Shown one piece after another: positions 48,600 to 56,843 of a stretch of 64,000 bases of DNA. The notes under the pieces were generated by a model. It made no database searches, had not been told where the DNA came from, and saw only the letters and a program-made list of their open reading frames with translations. The translations under genes were made by a program, and so were the position numbers. Each line of letters begins with the position of its first letter. Positions within the stretch are counted from its first letter, which is position 1. Origin of the DNA: Pseudoduganella violaceinigra DSM 15887 (GTDB taxonomy: Bacteria; Pseudomonadota; Gammaproteobacteria; Burkholderiales; Burkholderiaceae_D); assembly GCF_000425385.1 (NCBI RefSeq), contig NZ_AUDI01000016.1, positions 62,001-126,000 of the forward strand, in the 5' to 3' direction.

Positions 48600-49175
48600 T
48601 TATCTCTCTTTGTAGACAATGTCGATGGCCAGGCCGGCCGCCAGCAGCAGGCCGGCATTAGCCTTGAAGTCTTCGGCAATCGAGATCATGTAGTTGTCGG
48701 CGGTGGTGAACAGTTCCTTGCCGATGCCCGCCCATTTCTTACTGACGGAGCCCTTTTCATTGCCGCTGGCGTCGATGAACTTGAAGTTCCAGCCTTTCCA
48801 GTCGCCCTTCACTTCCGCGATCAACTGGTCGCGCATATCGTAGACGAAGAAGCCGCCGCCCAGGCTGAACAGCTTGGACTTGAAGTAGCCGATCGCCTGG
48901 CCGGAGCCGTCCAGGATTTCGATGCGGGAACGCAGCAAGGTGATGCCGCGCTTCATCGTCAGCAGCGCAGGCCCGTTGGCTTTGTCTGAAATTTCCACTT
49001 TGGTCGGCAGGACGCGTTTGTCGATCACCAGGCGCAGGGCCTGCACCAGGAAGCTCAGTTTTTCCTGCGCCACGCCCAGTTGCTGCTGCGTTTCCGGATC
49101 GATGATATCGTAGGCATCCGTCAGTTTAAGCAAGCCGACGTGTTCTTTGACGAAGTAATTAGTCCTGTCCAGCAT
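48600..49175 (-). CDS. LURP-one-related/phospholipid scramblase-like protein
   Basis: A 191-residue protein of the LOR/scramblase-related fold, a 12-stranded barrel around a C-terminal helix. Visible are KLTDAYDIIDPETQQQLGVA, LLTMKRGITLLRSRIEILD, FSLGGGFFVYDMRDQLIAE, VKGDWKGWNFKFIDASG and a C-terminal hydrophobic helix AGLLLAAGLAIDIVY. The role of bacterial members is not established; membrane or nucleic-acid association has been suggested for the fold. Its start abuts the stop of the next gene upstream (49176), so it is cotranscribed with the GNAT gene. Confidence 0.85.
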   Translation of the reverse strand: MLDRTNYFVKEHVGLLKLTDAYDIIDPETQQQLGVAQEKLSFLVQALRLVIDKRVLPTKVEISDKANGPALLTMKRGITLLRSRIEILDGSGQAIGYFKSKLFSLGGGFFVYDMRDQLIAEVKGDWKGWNFKFIDASGNEKGSVSKKWAGIGKELFTTADNYMISIAEDFKANAGLLLAAGLAIDIVYKER

Positions 49176-49640
49176 TTATTTCCCCAGTAGAGAGTTAGAG
49201 TTATGTAATACATGTGCCGACGCGGCAAACTGCTCGTTGCCCGCCAGCTTGCCGCTGATCGTGTCGATGATCTTGAAACCGGCACTTTGATACAAGGCCA
49301 GCGCCGCGGCATTCCCGACCAGCACGTCGAGCGACAAAGGCTTGCCGGATTCGCGTAATACCGCATCAAGCAGCGCGCGGCCTATTCCCTGCCGGTAGCG
49401 GGCAGGGTCGACATACATCCAGGTGACTTCGTCGTCGGTGAAGCCGGCAAAGCCTGCCACGACGCCATCGACCTCCGCCACCAGCAGCGTGGCATCGAAC
49501 AGGCCCTCTTCCTCGCCGGTTTCTTCCAGCGTCAGGAAGGCATCGGCCAGGCCGCTGGCCTCGAGTTCGAACTTGCGCGCAGCATCATGCACCTGGCAGA
49601 TCCGCTGCCAATCGGATGTCTGGTAAGGACGGATCAGCAT
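49176..49640 (-). CDS. GNAT family N-acetyltransferase
   Basis: A 154-residue single-domain GNAT protein. It has MLIRPYQTSDWQRICQVHD at the N terminus, VTWMYVDPARYRQGIGRALL with the acetyl-CoA loop RQGIGRA (about residues 86-92), and GNAAALALYQSAGFKIID (motif B). The substrate is unknown. It follows the DHFR-like gene by 4 nt and abuts the LURP-one-like gene, so the three form a tight minus-strand unit. Confidence 0.88.
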   Translation of the reverse strand: MLIRPYQTSDWQRICQVHDAARKFELEASGLADAFLTLEETGEEEGLFDATLLVAEVDGVVAGFAGFTDDEVTWMYVDPARYRQGIGRALLDAVLRESGKPLSLDVLVGNAAALALYQSAGFKIIDTISGKLAGNEQFAASAHVLHNSNSLLGK

Positions 49641-49644
49641 GGGT

Positions 49645-50199
49645 TCAGCGTCCCGGAACCAGATAGCGCAATTCCGCCATGCCGCTGCCGATCTGCCGTG
49701 CCGATTGCAGCAGCAGCGGCGGGTTCGTCAGCCGGCGCGGGAACAGCGGTTTGCCACGTCCCAGCGTCACTGAGCCAACCTGCACGATCAACTCGTCCAG
49801 CAGGCCGGCATCATGGAATTGCCCGGCCAGGTCGCCGCCGCCCACGATCCAGATATTCTTCCCGTCCGCGGCAGCGCGCATGGCGGCATGCACATCGCGC
49901 ACGTCGCCCTGCACGAAGCGCAGGTCTGCACCGGGAATCGCCGGCAAGGTACGCGACGAAAACACCCACGTCGGCTGCGAATAAGGCCAGGGCGATCCCA
50001 CTTCCGCCGCCACCGTTTCCGCATTGCGCCACATCCACTGGTAGGTGGAGGAGCCCATTGCAATGGCGCCGATCTGGGCGATGAATTCTGGATAACTGCT
50101 GTCATTGACGTCGCCGAGCGGGAACAACCAGTCGAGCGAATCGTCTTCCGTCGCGATAAAGCCGTCCAGGCTCGTCGCGGTAAAGAATTGGGTCTTCAT
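49645..50199 (-). CDS. Dihydrofolate reductase family protein (RibD C-terminal-like)
   Basis: A 184-residue protein with TATSLDGFIATEDDSLDWL at the N terminus, MGSSTYQWMW, VFSSRTLP, and IWIVGGGDLAGQFHDAGLLDEL, the NADPH-binding loop. This matches the RibD C-terminal/YwjB-like DHFR family and not true folate-reducing FolA. It probably uses NADPH; the substrate is unknown. First of a three-gene unit. Confidence 0.88.
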   Translation of the reverse strand: MKTQFFTATSLDGFIATEDDSLDWLFPLGDVNDSSYPEFIAQIGAIAMGSSTYQWMWRNAETVAAEVGSPWPYSQPTWVFSSRTLPAIPGADLRFVQGDVRDVHAAMRAAADGKNIWIVGGGDLAGQFHDAGLLDELIVQVGSVTLGRGKPLFPRRLTNPPLLLQSARQIGSGMAELRYLVPGR

Positions 50200-50502
50200 A
50201 TTTCAAGGCTGCCGCCTGTGCGGCGGTAATGAGGTGCAATATTGTACCGTCAGGCGCCTGTTCGAATTCTCTCGAAATATTACGCAGTGCCAGCGGGCTG
50301 CACACACGCGACCACCTTGCCAAGAACAGCACGCACCAGAATAAAGGGATAGCCAAATGACAAGCCCTTCCCTCAATTTCAAGCTACCGCGCCGCCCGTA
50401 ACATTTCCTTACTGACGAAACAATTTCTGCGTCACCGTGTTTTCCTTCCAAGCCGTTTTATGAGCATGCGCCACTGATGGCGAATCTTCTGTGAGGACAA
50501 AA
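50200..50502. other. Intergenic region with divergent promoters
   Basis: About 300 bp between the divergent DHFR-like gene and the glycine-zipper gene. It must hold both promoters. A short GC hairpin (CCGCC-N-GGCGG) sits next to the DHFR-like start, and an AT-rich stretch at 50400-50460 precedes the glycine-zipper gene. I see no coding frame that would be supported. Confidence 0.5.
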
Positions 50503-51027
50503 ATGGAAAACAGCGCACGCACCCCAATTCATCCAATGATGGTCATCGCGGCCGCTTCGGTGGCGCTTGTAAGTCTGGTTGGAGCAGCTTCAATCGCAGG
50601 CCTTCTGCCGAATTCGCATGCGTCCACGATGTCCAACGATGCCGCCGCGCCGGTGGCTGCGGTTACGACGCCCGCTGCGGTTGTGGCGCCAATGCCTGCG
50701 CAAGAAGCCCCCCGCGTAGTCGAGCATAAGTCTGTTTCACATCGCACCAGCATGCCAGCTTCGCGTGTCGTGCCATCTGAATCGCAGGCACCAATGTCGG
50801 CCGCAGTTTCCCAACCTGCGACGGTGCCAGCGCAAGCACCGGCACCAGCGCAAGCACCACAGAACAGTGCACTTGGCATCGGCATTGGAGCCGTGGTGGG
50901 TGGCCTGATTGGCAATCAGGTAGGCGGCGGCAATGGCCGTAAGGTCGCCACCATCGTCGGTGCTATCGGCGGCGGCTACGTTGGCAACGAAATCGCCAAA
51001 CACAATCAGCAGCAACCGCAGCAGTGA
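50503..51027 (+). CDS. Glycine zipper 2TM domain-containing protein
   Basis: A 174-residue protein. Near the N terminus one hydrophobic segment (MVIAAASVALVSLVGAASIA) may be a signal anchor. It is followed by an Ala/Pro/Val-rich, probably unfolded linker (PVAAVTTPAAVVAPMPAQEA, VPAQAPAPAQAPQ). The C-terminal glycine zipper is GIGAVVGGLIGNQVGGGNG followed by a second GAIGGGYVGNEIAKH. This is the 2TM/SlyB-like outer-membrane-stress family. The ATG at 50503 has GTGAGGACAAAA upstream; the in-frame GTG 12 bases earlier is part of that ribosome site and is less likely. Confidence 0.85.
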   Translation: MENSARTPIHPMMVIAAASVALVSLVGAASIAGLLPNSHASTMSNDAAAPVAAVTTPAAVVAPMPAQEAPRVVEHKSVSHRTSMPASRVVPSESQAPMSAAVSQPATVPAQAPAPAQAPQNSALGIGIGAVVGGLIGNQVGGGNGRKVATIVGAIGGGYVGNEIAKHNQQQPQQ

Positions 51028-51321
51028 GGACCGAGGTGCACAAGGCAGCGAAGGCCGCTGATCGAAGTTAGCGAGAGCAATCGCGAATTTCGAATTCAAC
51101 GCCTAAGCAATCGCGAAGCGAGCGGAGAAACTCCGCCGCTTCAACGTGAAAATGTGCACACAGGGTAATGCGTCAGTTGATGGACTTGGCCGTCAAGGTC
51201 ATTGCACCTTGAACGGCATGGATTTTGACGGCACGGCACTTGACCCGATCAAGAAGGCGACCGGCCTCGCCCCCGCAGCGGTGACCGGATACGGCGTCTC
51301 TGGCAGAAGCTTGAACTGCGC

Positions 51322-51456
51322 TGCAAGTAGCGTCTGCCGGTGGCCAATGTGCTGGAGTAGTACTTTTCGCCGATGCAGCCCAAGCAAGTGCGGGTAACAG
51401 ACATCAATTACGTGCCCACGGGTGAAGATCGGCTGTATCTGGCCGGTAGCGAAGAA
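51322..51456 (+). mobile_element. Decayed fragment of an IS3-family transposase
   Basis: In one frame this reads VANVLE-stop-YFSPMQPKQVRV then TDINYVPTGEDRLYLAG. This is the first catalytic Asp segment of IS3-family OrfB (compare the usual TDITYVPT...WLYLAG). Two in-frame TAG stops (51328-51330, 51358-51360) and loss of both flanks show it is dead. It belongs to a different IS than the intact element at 55105. Confidence 0.72.
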
Positions 51457-51492
51457 GTAGGTCTTCGCAGGCTCGGTTGCCAGTCGGGTTAC

Positions 51493-52425
51493 CTATGCTC
51501 GGGATGGCGGGCGCCGCTGAGTGGTTGCGATGTACTCGCGCAGGAAGTCGATGAAATGGCGCACTTTCGCTGGGACGTGCCGTGTTTGGGGATATACCGC
51601 GTGGATTCCCTGGCGCGGCATGTCATAGTCCGGCAGAAGACGTACTAGCCTCTGATCCCGCAAGTCGTCTTGCACGATCCATTCCGGCAGCACGGCAATA
51701 CCTGCGCTGGCCAGCGTAAAGTGCCGCTTGGCTTCTGCGCTGTCGGCTTGAATGGCGCCCCTGAAGGGTACTGCAAAAGGTGTCGCGGCTCCGTCGCGCC
51801 TGGTCATCCGGATTCTCTGATCGAATCCCGAGAGCACGATCCAACGCAAGCGTTCGAGGTCTTGAGGTGATTTGGGGACGCCATTGTCACGTACATAGTC
51901 GGGTGACGCCACTAAAACAATGTCGAACGACCCTAGTGTCGTGGCATGGTAGCCGGAATCCTCCAGCCGCCCGAGACGGATCGCAAGATCGAAGCGCTCC
52001 GCAACCAAATTCGCCAACCCTGTCGACCCGGAAAAATCGACCGCAAGATCCACGTGCTGCTTGGCAAAAGCAGCAAGCGCCGGAATTACCGCATGTATTC
52101 CAAACTCAAGCGTTGAAGTAACGCGCAGCTCGCCGCTCAGCTTGGTTTGACCAGAGCGTGCAGCGTCGATGGCGCGCTGCGCGTCGCCAAGCAGCTTAAC
52201 GCAATCATTGTAGAAGCGCTCCCCGACATCGGTAAGTGCTAGTGCGCGCGTCGTCCGTGTGAGGAGGCTGCAGCCGAGTTCCAACTCCAATTGTTTTAAG
52301 TGCGTGCTGAGCATCGCCTTCGTCAGTCCCATGTTATGCGCAGCGCGGGTTAGGGAGCCAGCATCAACGATGCTGACGAAGGCATGCATGCGATTCAAGT
52401 TAATTTCCACGACCAGGCTTTCCAC
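51493..52425 (-). CDS. LysR family transcriptional regulator
   Basis: A 310-residue LysR protein. The N-terminal HTH is NRMHAFVSIVDAGSLTRAAH with GLTKAMLSTHLKQLELELGC (about residues 12-50). TRTTRALALTDVGERFYND is typical of the CrgA-like subgroup. The effector domain shows LRVTSTLEFGIHAVIPALAAF and GIAVLPEWIV. It is divergent from the NmrA-type gene with a palindrome between them, a common pattern for a regulator and the oxidoreductase it controls. The C-terminal tail (QRRPPSRA) is slightly long. Confidence 0.9.
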   Translation of the reverse strand: MESLVVEINLNRMHAFVSIVDAGSLTRAAHNMGLTKAMLSTHLKQLELELGCSLLTRTTRALALTDVGERFYNDCVKLLGDAQRAIDAARSGQTKLSGELRVTSTLEFGIHAVIPALAAFAKQHVDLAVDFSGSTGLANLVAERFDLAIRLGRLEDSGYHATTLGSFDIVLVASPDYVRDNGVPKSPQDLERLRWIVLSGFDQRIRMTRRDGAATPFAVPFRGAIQADSAEAKRHFTLASAGIAVLPEWIVQDDLRDQRLVRLLPDYDMPRQGIHAVYPQTRHVPAKVRHFIDFLREYIATTQRRPPSRA

Positions 52426-52432
52426 TTCGAAG

Positions 52433-52445
52433 ATATTGTCAATAT
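52433..52445. promoter_or_regulatory. ATATTGTCAATAT palindrome between divergent genes
   Basis: A 13-bp palindrome 8 bp upstream of the LysR start and about 90 bp from the NmrA-type gene. It is AT-rich and matches the general T-N11-A shape of LysR sites. It is the best candidate for the autoregulatory binding site. Confidence 0.5.
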
Positions 52446-52535
52446 TAACTGAACAATCAATTACTGCCGAGCACGTTTTTCGCTGATGTGGTTCTTGCTA
52501 CCATCCGACCACATTCACTTTCGGAAGGAATCGAT

Positions 52536-53390
52536 ATGATCGGTATTACTGGAGCAAACGGACAACTGGGGCAGTTGGTGATTCGAGGCTTGCTGAGCGC
52601 CGTCCCGGCATCACAAATCGTTGGCCTGGTCCGTCGCCCCGCAGAGGCGCAGGCCTTACATGCAATGGGAGTAGAAGTGCGTATGGGCGACTATGATCGC
52701 CCCGACACTCTGAAGGCTGCCTTACGCGGCGTGGACAAGCTCCTGCTGATCTCCGCCGTCCAACCCGGGGAGCGGTTGCGGCAGCATAGGGCCGTGATCG
52801 ATGCGGCCAAGCAGTCGGGCGTGACATCGATCGCGTACACAAGCATGCTGCGTGCCGATACGTCCAGCATGATTCTCGCTCGCGAGCATCGGGAAACCGA
52901 AGCCTACCTGAAGCAGTCTGGTCTCGAATACGTCATCCTGCGCAACGGCTGGTACCTGGAAAATCATACTGGTTTGGTCGGGGCGGCAATCGCCAATGGC
53001 GCTGTCATCGGTAGTGCGGGGGAAGGTCGTTTCGCCTCCGCTACTCGTGCAGACTACGCGGCGGCGGCAGTCAAGGTCTTAAGCAGTGCTGGTCATGCCA
53101 ACCAGACCTACGAACTGGCAGGCGACCGAGCCTTTTCGATGACCGAATTCGCCGCCGAAATCTCGGCCCAAACGGCAAAACACATCGGATACACCGATCT
53201 GCCGCCTCAAGACTATGCCGCAACGCTATCGACCTTTGGCTTGCCGCCCATGATCATAGAAGTGGTGATTGACGCGGATCTCAAGGCGCAAGCGGGCGAG
53301 TTGGACAGCACGTCAAGCACCCTGTCGGAACTCATCGGTAGGAAAACCACTACGCTCGGCGAGGCAATTGGGGCAGCTCTGCGACCATAA
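52536..53390 (+). CDS. NmrA/SDR-type NAD(P)H-binding protein (QorB-like)
   Basis: A 284-residue atypical SDR. IGITGANGQLGQLVIRGLL gives the NADP-binding glycine motif TGANGQLG (about residues 4-11), then VGLVRRPAEAQAL and VRMGDYDRPDTLKAAL. YVILRNGWYLENH and YELAGDRAFSMTEFAAEIS are typical of the QorB/NmrA group. It may reduce quinones or sense NADP. GGAAGGAATCGAT precedes the ATG at 52536; the upstream extension in the same frame is unconvincing. It is divergent from the LysR gene. Confidence 0.9.
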   Translation: MIGITGANGQLGQLVIRGLLSAVPASQIVGLVRRPAEAQALHAMGVEVRMGDYDRPDTLKAALRGVDKLLLISAVQPGERLRQHRAVIDAAKQSGVTSIAYTSMLRADTSSMILAREHRETEAYLKQSGLEYVILRNGWYLENHTGLVGAAIANGAVIGSAGEGRFASATRADYAAAAVKVLSSAGHANQTYELAGDRAFSMTEFAAEISAQTAKHIGYTDLPPQDYAATLSTFGLPPMIIEVVIDADLKAQAGELDSTSSTLSELIGRKTTTLGEAIGAALRP

Positions 53391-53392
53391 TT

Positions 53393-53881
53393 TTTTGAAC
53401 GTCTTACCAGAACGCGCTTCGCGAAGCAGCCAACTGAATGTTGGCTTCATCGCGACGCCGCTCGGTATGTCGCTCAACAAACTGCGGCAAGAGCAGAACG
53501 CGTTCCTTGTGCCTGCTTCCTTGGATGGGCCGCAAGATGCCGAGCGGTGGGTGCATCGCCGCTGGAGCATGTTCTTCGAGCGCAACCTGAACGAATGGTA
53601 CACGCTGGAATCGTGGCGGCCCCAGAAGCGCACGCTGAAGATGTTTAAGGAATGGTTCGGCGTCCAGTACCACTCGATGGCGTGGGACATGGCGGCAGGC
53701 GAGCCTATTGAATTACGAAGACTCGGACTCGCCAGAGGATGGCCTGGAACTGATCAGAGAGCGATCTGCGAGCGCTCTGGAGAAAATCCGAGTCGAGCGA
53801 GATTACGAGTTCTTTCATCAGATTCAAGTTCACCATGTAGTTCCACAGCACAATGCTCTTATGCCGTACCAAAAAATATAG
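53393..53881 (+). pseudogene. Remnant of an unidentified gene, truncated at the 5' end and frameshifted
   Basis: One frame encodes SLNKLRQEQNAFLVPASLDG and continues through WSMFFERNLNEWYTLESW to FGVQYHSMAWDMAAGEP, ending near 53710. From there the coherent reading moves +1 to LNYEDSDSPEDGLELIRERS and on to QVHHVVPQHNALMPYQKI with a TAG at 53879-53881. Both halves look like real protein, rich in aromatic and charged residues. No start codon with ribosome site lies upstream, where the NmrA-type gene ends. I do not recognise the family. The end overlaps the 3' end of the opposite-strand membrane protein gene. Confidence 0.6.
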
Positions 53882-54192
53882 TGGGAAACGCAGACAGCAA
53901 TAATCACAATGATGAGAGTCCAGGGATCCCGCTTCCAGGCGCGTTCTACCGCGCCACGCATTTTACGAAGCCTGATCAACATGCTGCCTCCAGCGAGTAG
54001 CCCCGGCAAGAAACCAGCAAGTAGAGTCTCAAGCATAAAATCGGACATGCCCCATACCTCATCGAAATAGTATTGGCCAATCATGTAGCCGTATGACAGA
54101 TAATTCCAGATTCCCGATAGCACCCAGGTGGCGCACATCGCACCGATGTAGTGGATCGTTGCCAAACGATGGAATGTCATCATCAAACGCAC
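53830..54192 (-). CDS. Small membrane protein of unknown function
   Basis: A 120-residue protein with about three membrane segments: YIGAMCATWVLSGIWNYL, TLLAGFLPGLLAGGSML and TLIIVIIAVCVSHYIFWYG. A basic loop (RLRKMRGAVERAWKRD) sits between segments 2 and 3. It has no recognised motif. The start overlaps the upstream 69-aa gene by 10 nt. Its 3' end runs over the remnant on the other strand, so the natural C terminus may have been changed. AT-rich compared with core genes. Confidence 0.55.
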   Translation of the reverse strand: MRLMMTFHRLATIHYIGAMCATWVLSGIWNYLSYGYMIGQYYFDEVWGMSDFMLETLLAGFLPGLLAGGSMLIRLRKMRGAVERAWKRDPWTLIIVIIAVCVSHYIFWYGIRALCCGTTW

Positions 54193-54392
54193 CTCGATTC
54201 AATCACGATGTTCGGGTAGTCAAGCTTCTGGGACACTTGCCGCTGCTGGAGCGCTTTGTAGGTAGAACTGCCGATCAGTCCTCGTGAGGCGAAAATCCCG
54301 GTAAAGTCGGATTGACACTCCCCGGCATGGCCTATCGAAAATAGCGCAATTTCGGCGGCATGCGTGCCTGCGGGAAGGATGAGATTCGTCAT
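54183..54392 (-). CDS. Small hypothetical protein (69 aa)
   Basis: A 69-residue protein starting MTNLILPAGTHAAEIALFS, containing IGHAGECQSDFTGIFASRG and ending in VIESRCV. It has no signal peptide or membrane segment. It overlaps the membrane-protein gene downstream by 10 nt, so the two are probably cotranscribed. The ATG at 54392 is chosen because the upstream extension is Cys/Ser-rich and not protein-like. Support is coding style only. Confidence 0.45.
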   Translation of the reverse strand: MTNLILPAGTHAAEIALFSIGHAGECQSDFTGIFASRGLIGSSTYKALQQRQVSQKLDYPNIVIESRCV

Positions 54393-54548
54393 CGATTCGT
54401 TGTTCTCAATAGTGCTGCATCGACATGAACATCCGTCGGGTGAAGGTATCCGACTCAAGCAAATTTGCGAGGACCGAATTCCTTGGCCCAACGTGCATGA
54501 TCAGCCGCGCCGTAAGGCGTCCGCTGGATTGTTCCCCTGAACTTGCGT

Positions 54549-54956
54549 TTAGTTTCGATGCATCCATTCGCGGGCGCCCCAGGTTTTCTCGTACAAAGCG
54601 CGAACTTCTTTCGCGATGTTCGGCCAGCCAGCGGTTTTGTCCTCTGCACCAAGATTCCACATCAAGTTTTCTGCATAAGCAACGTCAACAAGTTTGCGCA
54701 CTGCGTCGGAGCCCTTCCGATACTCCGCAGCCAGGAACTTCGTGTGTTCAATCACCATATTCCAGTCTGCCAAGCGAACCGCGTCACTTGTTCGGTCGGC
54801 GAAAGCTTCAATCCAGACGTATGGCACCTCGTTCAGGTCATCCCAACCACGCTCTCGCAACCAAGCATCTGTGCGATCTGCTTCGCCAGGGAACCGATTC
54901 CGAATTCGGATGACGACATCCTTTTCATCTAAATATTCAATGCTCATTTCCGTCAT
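54549..54956 (-). CDS. Hypothetical protein, paralog of the 57502-57876 gene
   Basis: About 136 residues from the ATG at 54956 (other in-frame starts at 54947, 54965 or a TTG at 54977 are possible). The core YVWIEAFADRTSDAV and KLVDVAYAENLMWNL plus WPNIAKEVRALYEKTW align with the gene at 57502: YSWFESLANALNAEM, CIDVAFVENLFWQV and WPQLPPAIRELYLGF. The shared VDVA-x-x-ENL-x-W core shows common ancestry. The protein is acidic and soluble, a style seen in toxin immunity proteins, but I cannot name a family. The upstream N-terminal half (EKDVVIRIRNRFPGEAD) is absent from the paralog. Confidence 0.65.
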   Translation of the reverse strand: MTEMSIEYLDEKDVVIRIRNRFPGEADRTDAWLRERGWDDLNEVPYVWIEAFADRTSDAVRLADWNMVIEHTKFLAAEYRKGSDAVRKLVDVAYAENLMWNLGAEDKTAGWPNIAKEVRALYEKTWGAREWMHRN

Positions 54957-55145
54957 CGCGACCATCGTTTTCTGCAATAGTAACCAATTCCAAATAGCCC
55001 TTTCAAATCAACCTTGGGTGAGTGAACTCTTCGATCTGACGCAGCTCGTATAAGTAACGGTCCCAGAACGAATTCCACTTTTTAGCTTTCTTCGGAGACG
55101 GGATTGTAAAGTGGACCCATCAGTCAAGACACTTTGCTGCGTAAT

Positions 55146-56099
55146 TTAAGCTGTATCCATTTCCTCAGCTGCTCGGCGCTGGCCCGCATTACTTTTCTTC
55201 TGTTCCTCGTCCGAGTCACCAAACCGATCAACGATCAGCGCACCACCACCAACGCCAGCGCTGTAGACGGAGGCTGGCGTTTGATAGCCCAGTGCCTGGT
55301 GCGGCCGCTCAGCGTTGTAGAACGCAAAATACTGCGTCAGCCCCAACGTCAATTCGGCCATATTGGCATAGCCCTTCAGGTAGACATCTTCGTACTTCAC
55401 GTTCCGCCACAGCAGCTCGACGAATATATTGTCCAGCGCCCGCCCGCGACCGTCCATGCTGATGCTCACTGCTTCACGCTTGAGCACGTCGGTAAACGCC
55501 TTGCTGGTGAACTGCGATCCCTGGTCGCTGTTAAACACCTCAGGCGTTCCGTGGTGGCGCAAAGCGTCCTCCAGGCAATCCACGCAGAACGACGCGTCCA
55601 TGCTGTTGCTGATACGCCAGGACAGCACTTTGCGGCTATACCAGTCGATGATGGCCACCAGATAAGCGAAGCCGCGCGCCAGTCGGATATATGTGATATC
55701 CGTGCTCCACACTTGGTTCGGTCGCGTCACCGCCACGCCTCGTAGCAGGTAAGGATAGACCTTGTGCTCCGGATTCGGTTTGCTCGTCGCCGGGCCCGGC
55801 GCCATGCCCGCCAAGCCCATTTCGCGCATCAGGCGCTGCACGCGCTTGCGGTTGACGCAGTGGCCTCGACCACGCAGAAATACCACCATGCGCCGGCTGC
55901 CATAAAACGGCCGATTTGTATATTCCTCGTCGATCAAGCCGCGCAGCTGCAAGTCCTCTTCGTCCAAACACTGCTGTCGGGCTGCCGCTTCCAGGCGCCG
56001 GTAGATCCAGGAGCGCGGCACGCTTGCCAGCTCGCATTGCATGGCCAACGGCATTTCAGCGCCTTGCTCGATCCATTGCGAGCGCTCGGCCGGGCTCAT
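55146..56099 (-). CDS. IS3-family transposase OrfB
   Basis: A 317-residue integrase-fold transposase. The HTH_21-type region RGLIDEEYTNRPFYGSRRM is followed by the rve core. The DDE residues are in QVWSTDITYIRL (first Asp), VFNSDQGSQFTS (second Asp) and, 35 residues later, DNIFVELLW (Glu). HQALGYQTPASVY is the usual C-terminal signature. All catalytic residues are present, so it should be functional when joined to OrfA by -1 frameshifting or coupling. Its ATG overlaps the orfA TGA (ATGA). Confidence 0.93.
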   Translation of the reverse strand: MSPAERSQWIEQGAEMPLAMQCELASVPRSWIYRRLEAAARQQCLDEEDLQLRGLIDEEYTNRPFYGSRRMVVFLRGRGHCVNRKRVQRLMREMGLAGMAPGPATSKPNPEHKVYPYLLRGVAVTRPNQVWSTDITYIRLARGFAYLVAIIDWYSRKVLSWRISNSMDASFCVDCLEDALRHHGTPEVFNSDQGSQFTSKAFTDVLKREAVSISMDGRGRALDNIFVELLWRNVKYEDVYLKGYANMAELTLGLTQYFAFYNAERPHQALGYQTPASVYSAGVGGGALIVDRFGDSDEEQKKSNAGQRRAAEEMDTA

Positions 56100-56386
56100 T
56101 CCCCTAGCTTTTTTTTAAGCCAATCTACCTGCATCTTCAGCTTGCCGATCTCGCTGTACAGCTTGTCCTCTGGGCTGCTTTCGTCCACCGGCTTCGGGCC
56201 GCGTTTGACGTCGAATAGCGCTCCCGCGTTCTCCAGAATTTCCTTCTTCCACTGGCCGACCAGCACCGGATGCACGCCGAACTCCTGCGCGATCTCCGTC
56301 ACCGTCTTCACCCCGCGTACCGCTTCCAGGCCGACCTTGGCCTTGAATTCCGCCGTGTGCACCCTGCGTTTCTTACCTTCACTCAT
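56096..56386 (-). CDS. IS3-family transposase OrfA
   Basis: A 96-residue protein with an N-terminal HTH: RRVHTAEFKAKVGLEAVRG and VTEIAQEFGVHPVLVGQWKK (about residues 8-47). A leucine-zipper-like coiled coil (KLYSEIGKLKMQVDWLKKKL) follows. Near its end an A8 run (56109-56116, T on +) is the expected -1 slippery site for making the OrfAB fusion transposase. Confidence 0.93.
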   Translation of the reverse strand: MSEGKKRRVHTAEFKAKVGLEAVRGVKTVTEIAQEFGVHPVLVGQWKKEILENAGALFDVKRGPKPVDESSPEDKLYSEIGKLKMQVDWLKKKLGE

Positions 56387-56548
56387 TTGCTATCATCCTT
56401 TCGCGGACGACAGCTTAAACCACTGTCCCAAACTCGGGGTCCACTATAATATGACCTCGTGGCTTACCGCTTATCGCCTTTGAATGGCATCAATGCCTTC
56501 AACCAAGGTCACAACGGAACTTCCGCAGGGCTGCTTCAGCCTGGTTGG

Positions 56549-56839
56549 CTAGCGCTGATCGAGGTTAGGATGAATCGTCCACGATGCGATGAAGTGAACT
56601 CCAGTTATGGTTTCGCCTGTCGACCGAAGCGTATAGGTGGAATCTGGATCAGCGACATCCAGTTCACCATCAAACGGGATCGAAAACTCCCCATTACCAT
56701 CCGCTCGCTCAAAATAAAGTGAATGCGCAGCCAGCCGCGAGATGATTCCGTGAAGCTGAATTTGTTTCGCCACGCCTCCCGAAGCATCAAGGTAAGTAAG
56801 CCCAACCAAGATTCGCTTTCCAAAAATTGTGTCGTTCAT
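56549..56839 (-). CDS. Small hypothetical protein (96 aa)
   Basis: A 96-residue beta-rich soluble protein beginning MNDTIFGKRILVGLTYLDAS. It then has QIQLHGIISRLAAHSLYFER, IPFDGELDVADPDSTYTLRS and TGVHFIASWTIHPN. The style is that of a compact single domain, and similar small proteins are common beside immunity genes, but I cannot assign a family. It begins 4 nt after the stop of the 76-aa gene, and so is third in a probable three-gene unit with the zinc-ribbon gene. Confidence 0.65.
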   Translation of the reverse strand: MNDTIFGKRILVGLTYLDASGGVAKQIQLHGIISRLAAHSLYFERADGNGEFSIPFDGELDVADPDSTYTLRSTGETITGVHFIASWTIHPNLDQR

Positions 56840-56843
56840 ATTG

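Larger units (their letters stand above)
55105..56450 (-). mobile_element. IS3-family insertion sequence, apparently complete
   Basis: About 1.35 kb. The ends carry inverted GTGGACCC boxes: TGTAAAGTGGACCC at 55105-55118 and, complementary, TATAGTGGACCCC near 56436-56448. Two overlapping minus-strand genes (orfA 56096-56386 and orfB 55146-56099) lie inside. The exact outer bases and target duplication could not be fixed by eye. The element splits a run of small minus-strand genes. Confidence 0.85.

Noticed and set aside
51146..51397. 83-residue plus-strand frame after the glycine-zipper gene
   Set aside because: It overlaps the IS3 remnant in another frame and reads as noise; the transposase-like frame explains the sequence better.
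54406..54660. 84-residue minus-strand frame overlapping the 54549 gene
   Set aside because: Out of frame with the conserved paralog core and without protein-like composition.
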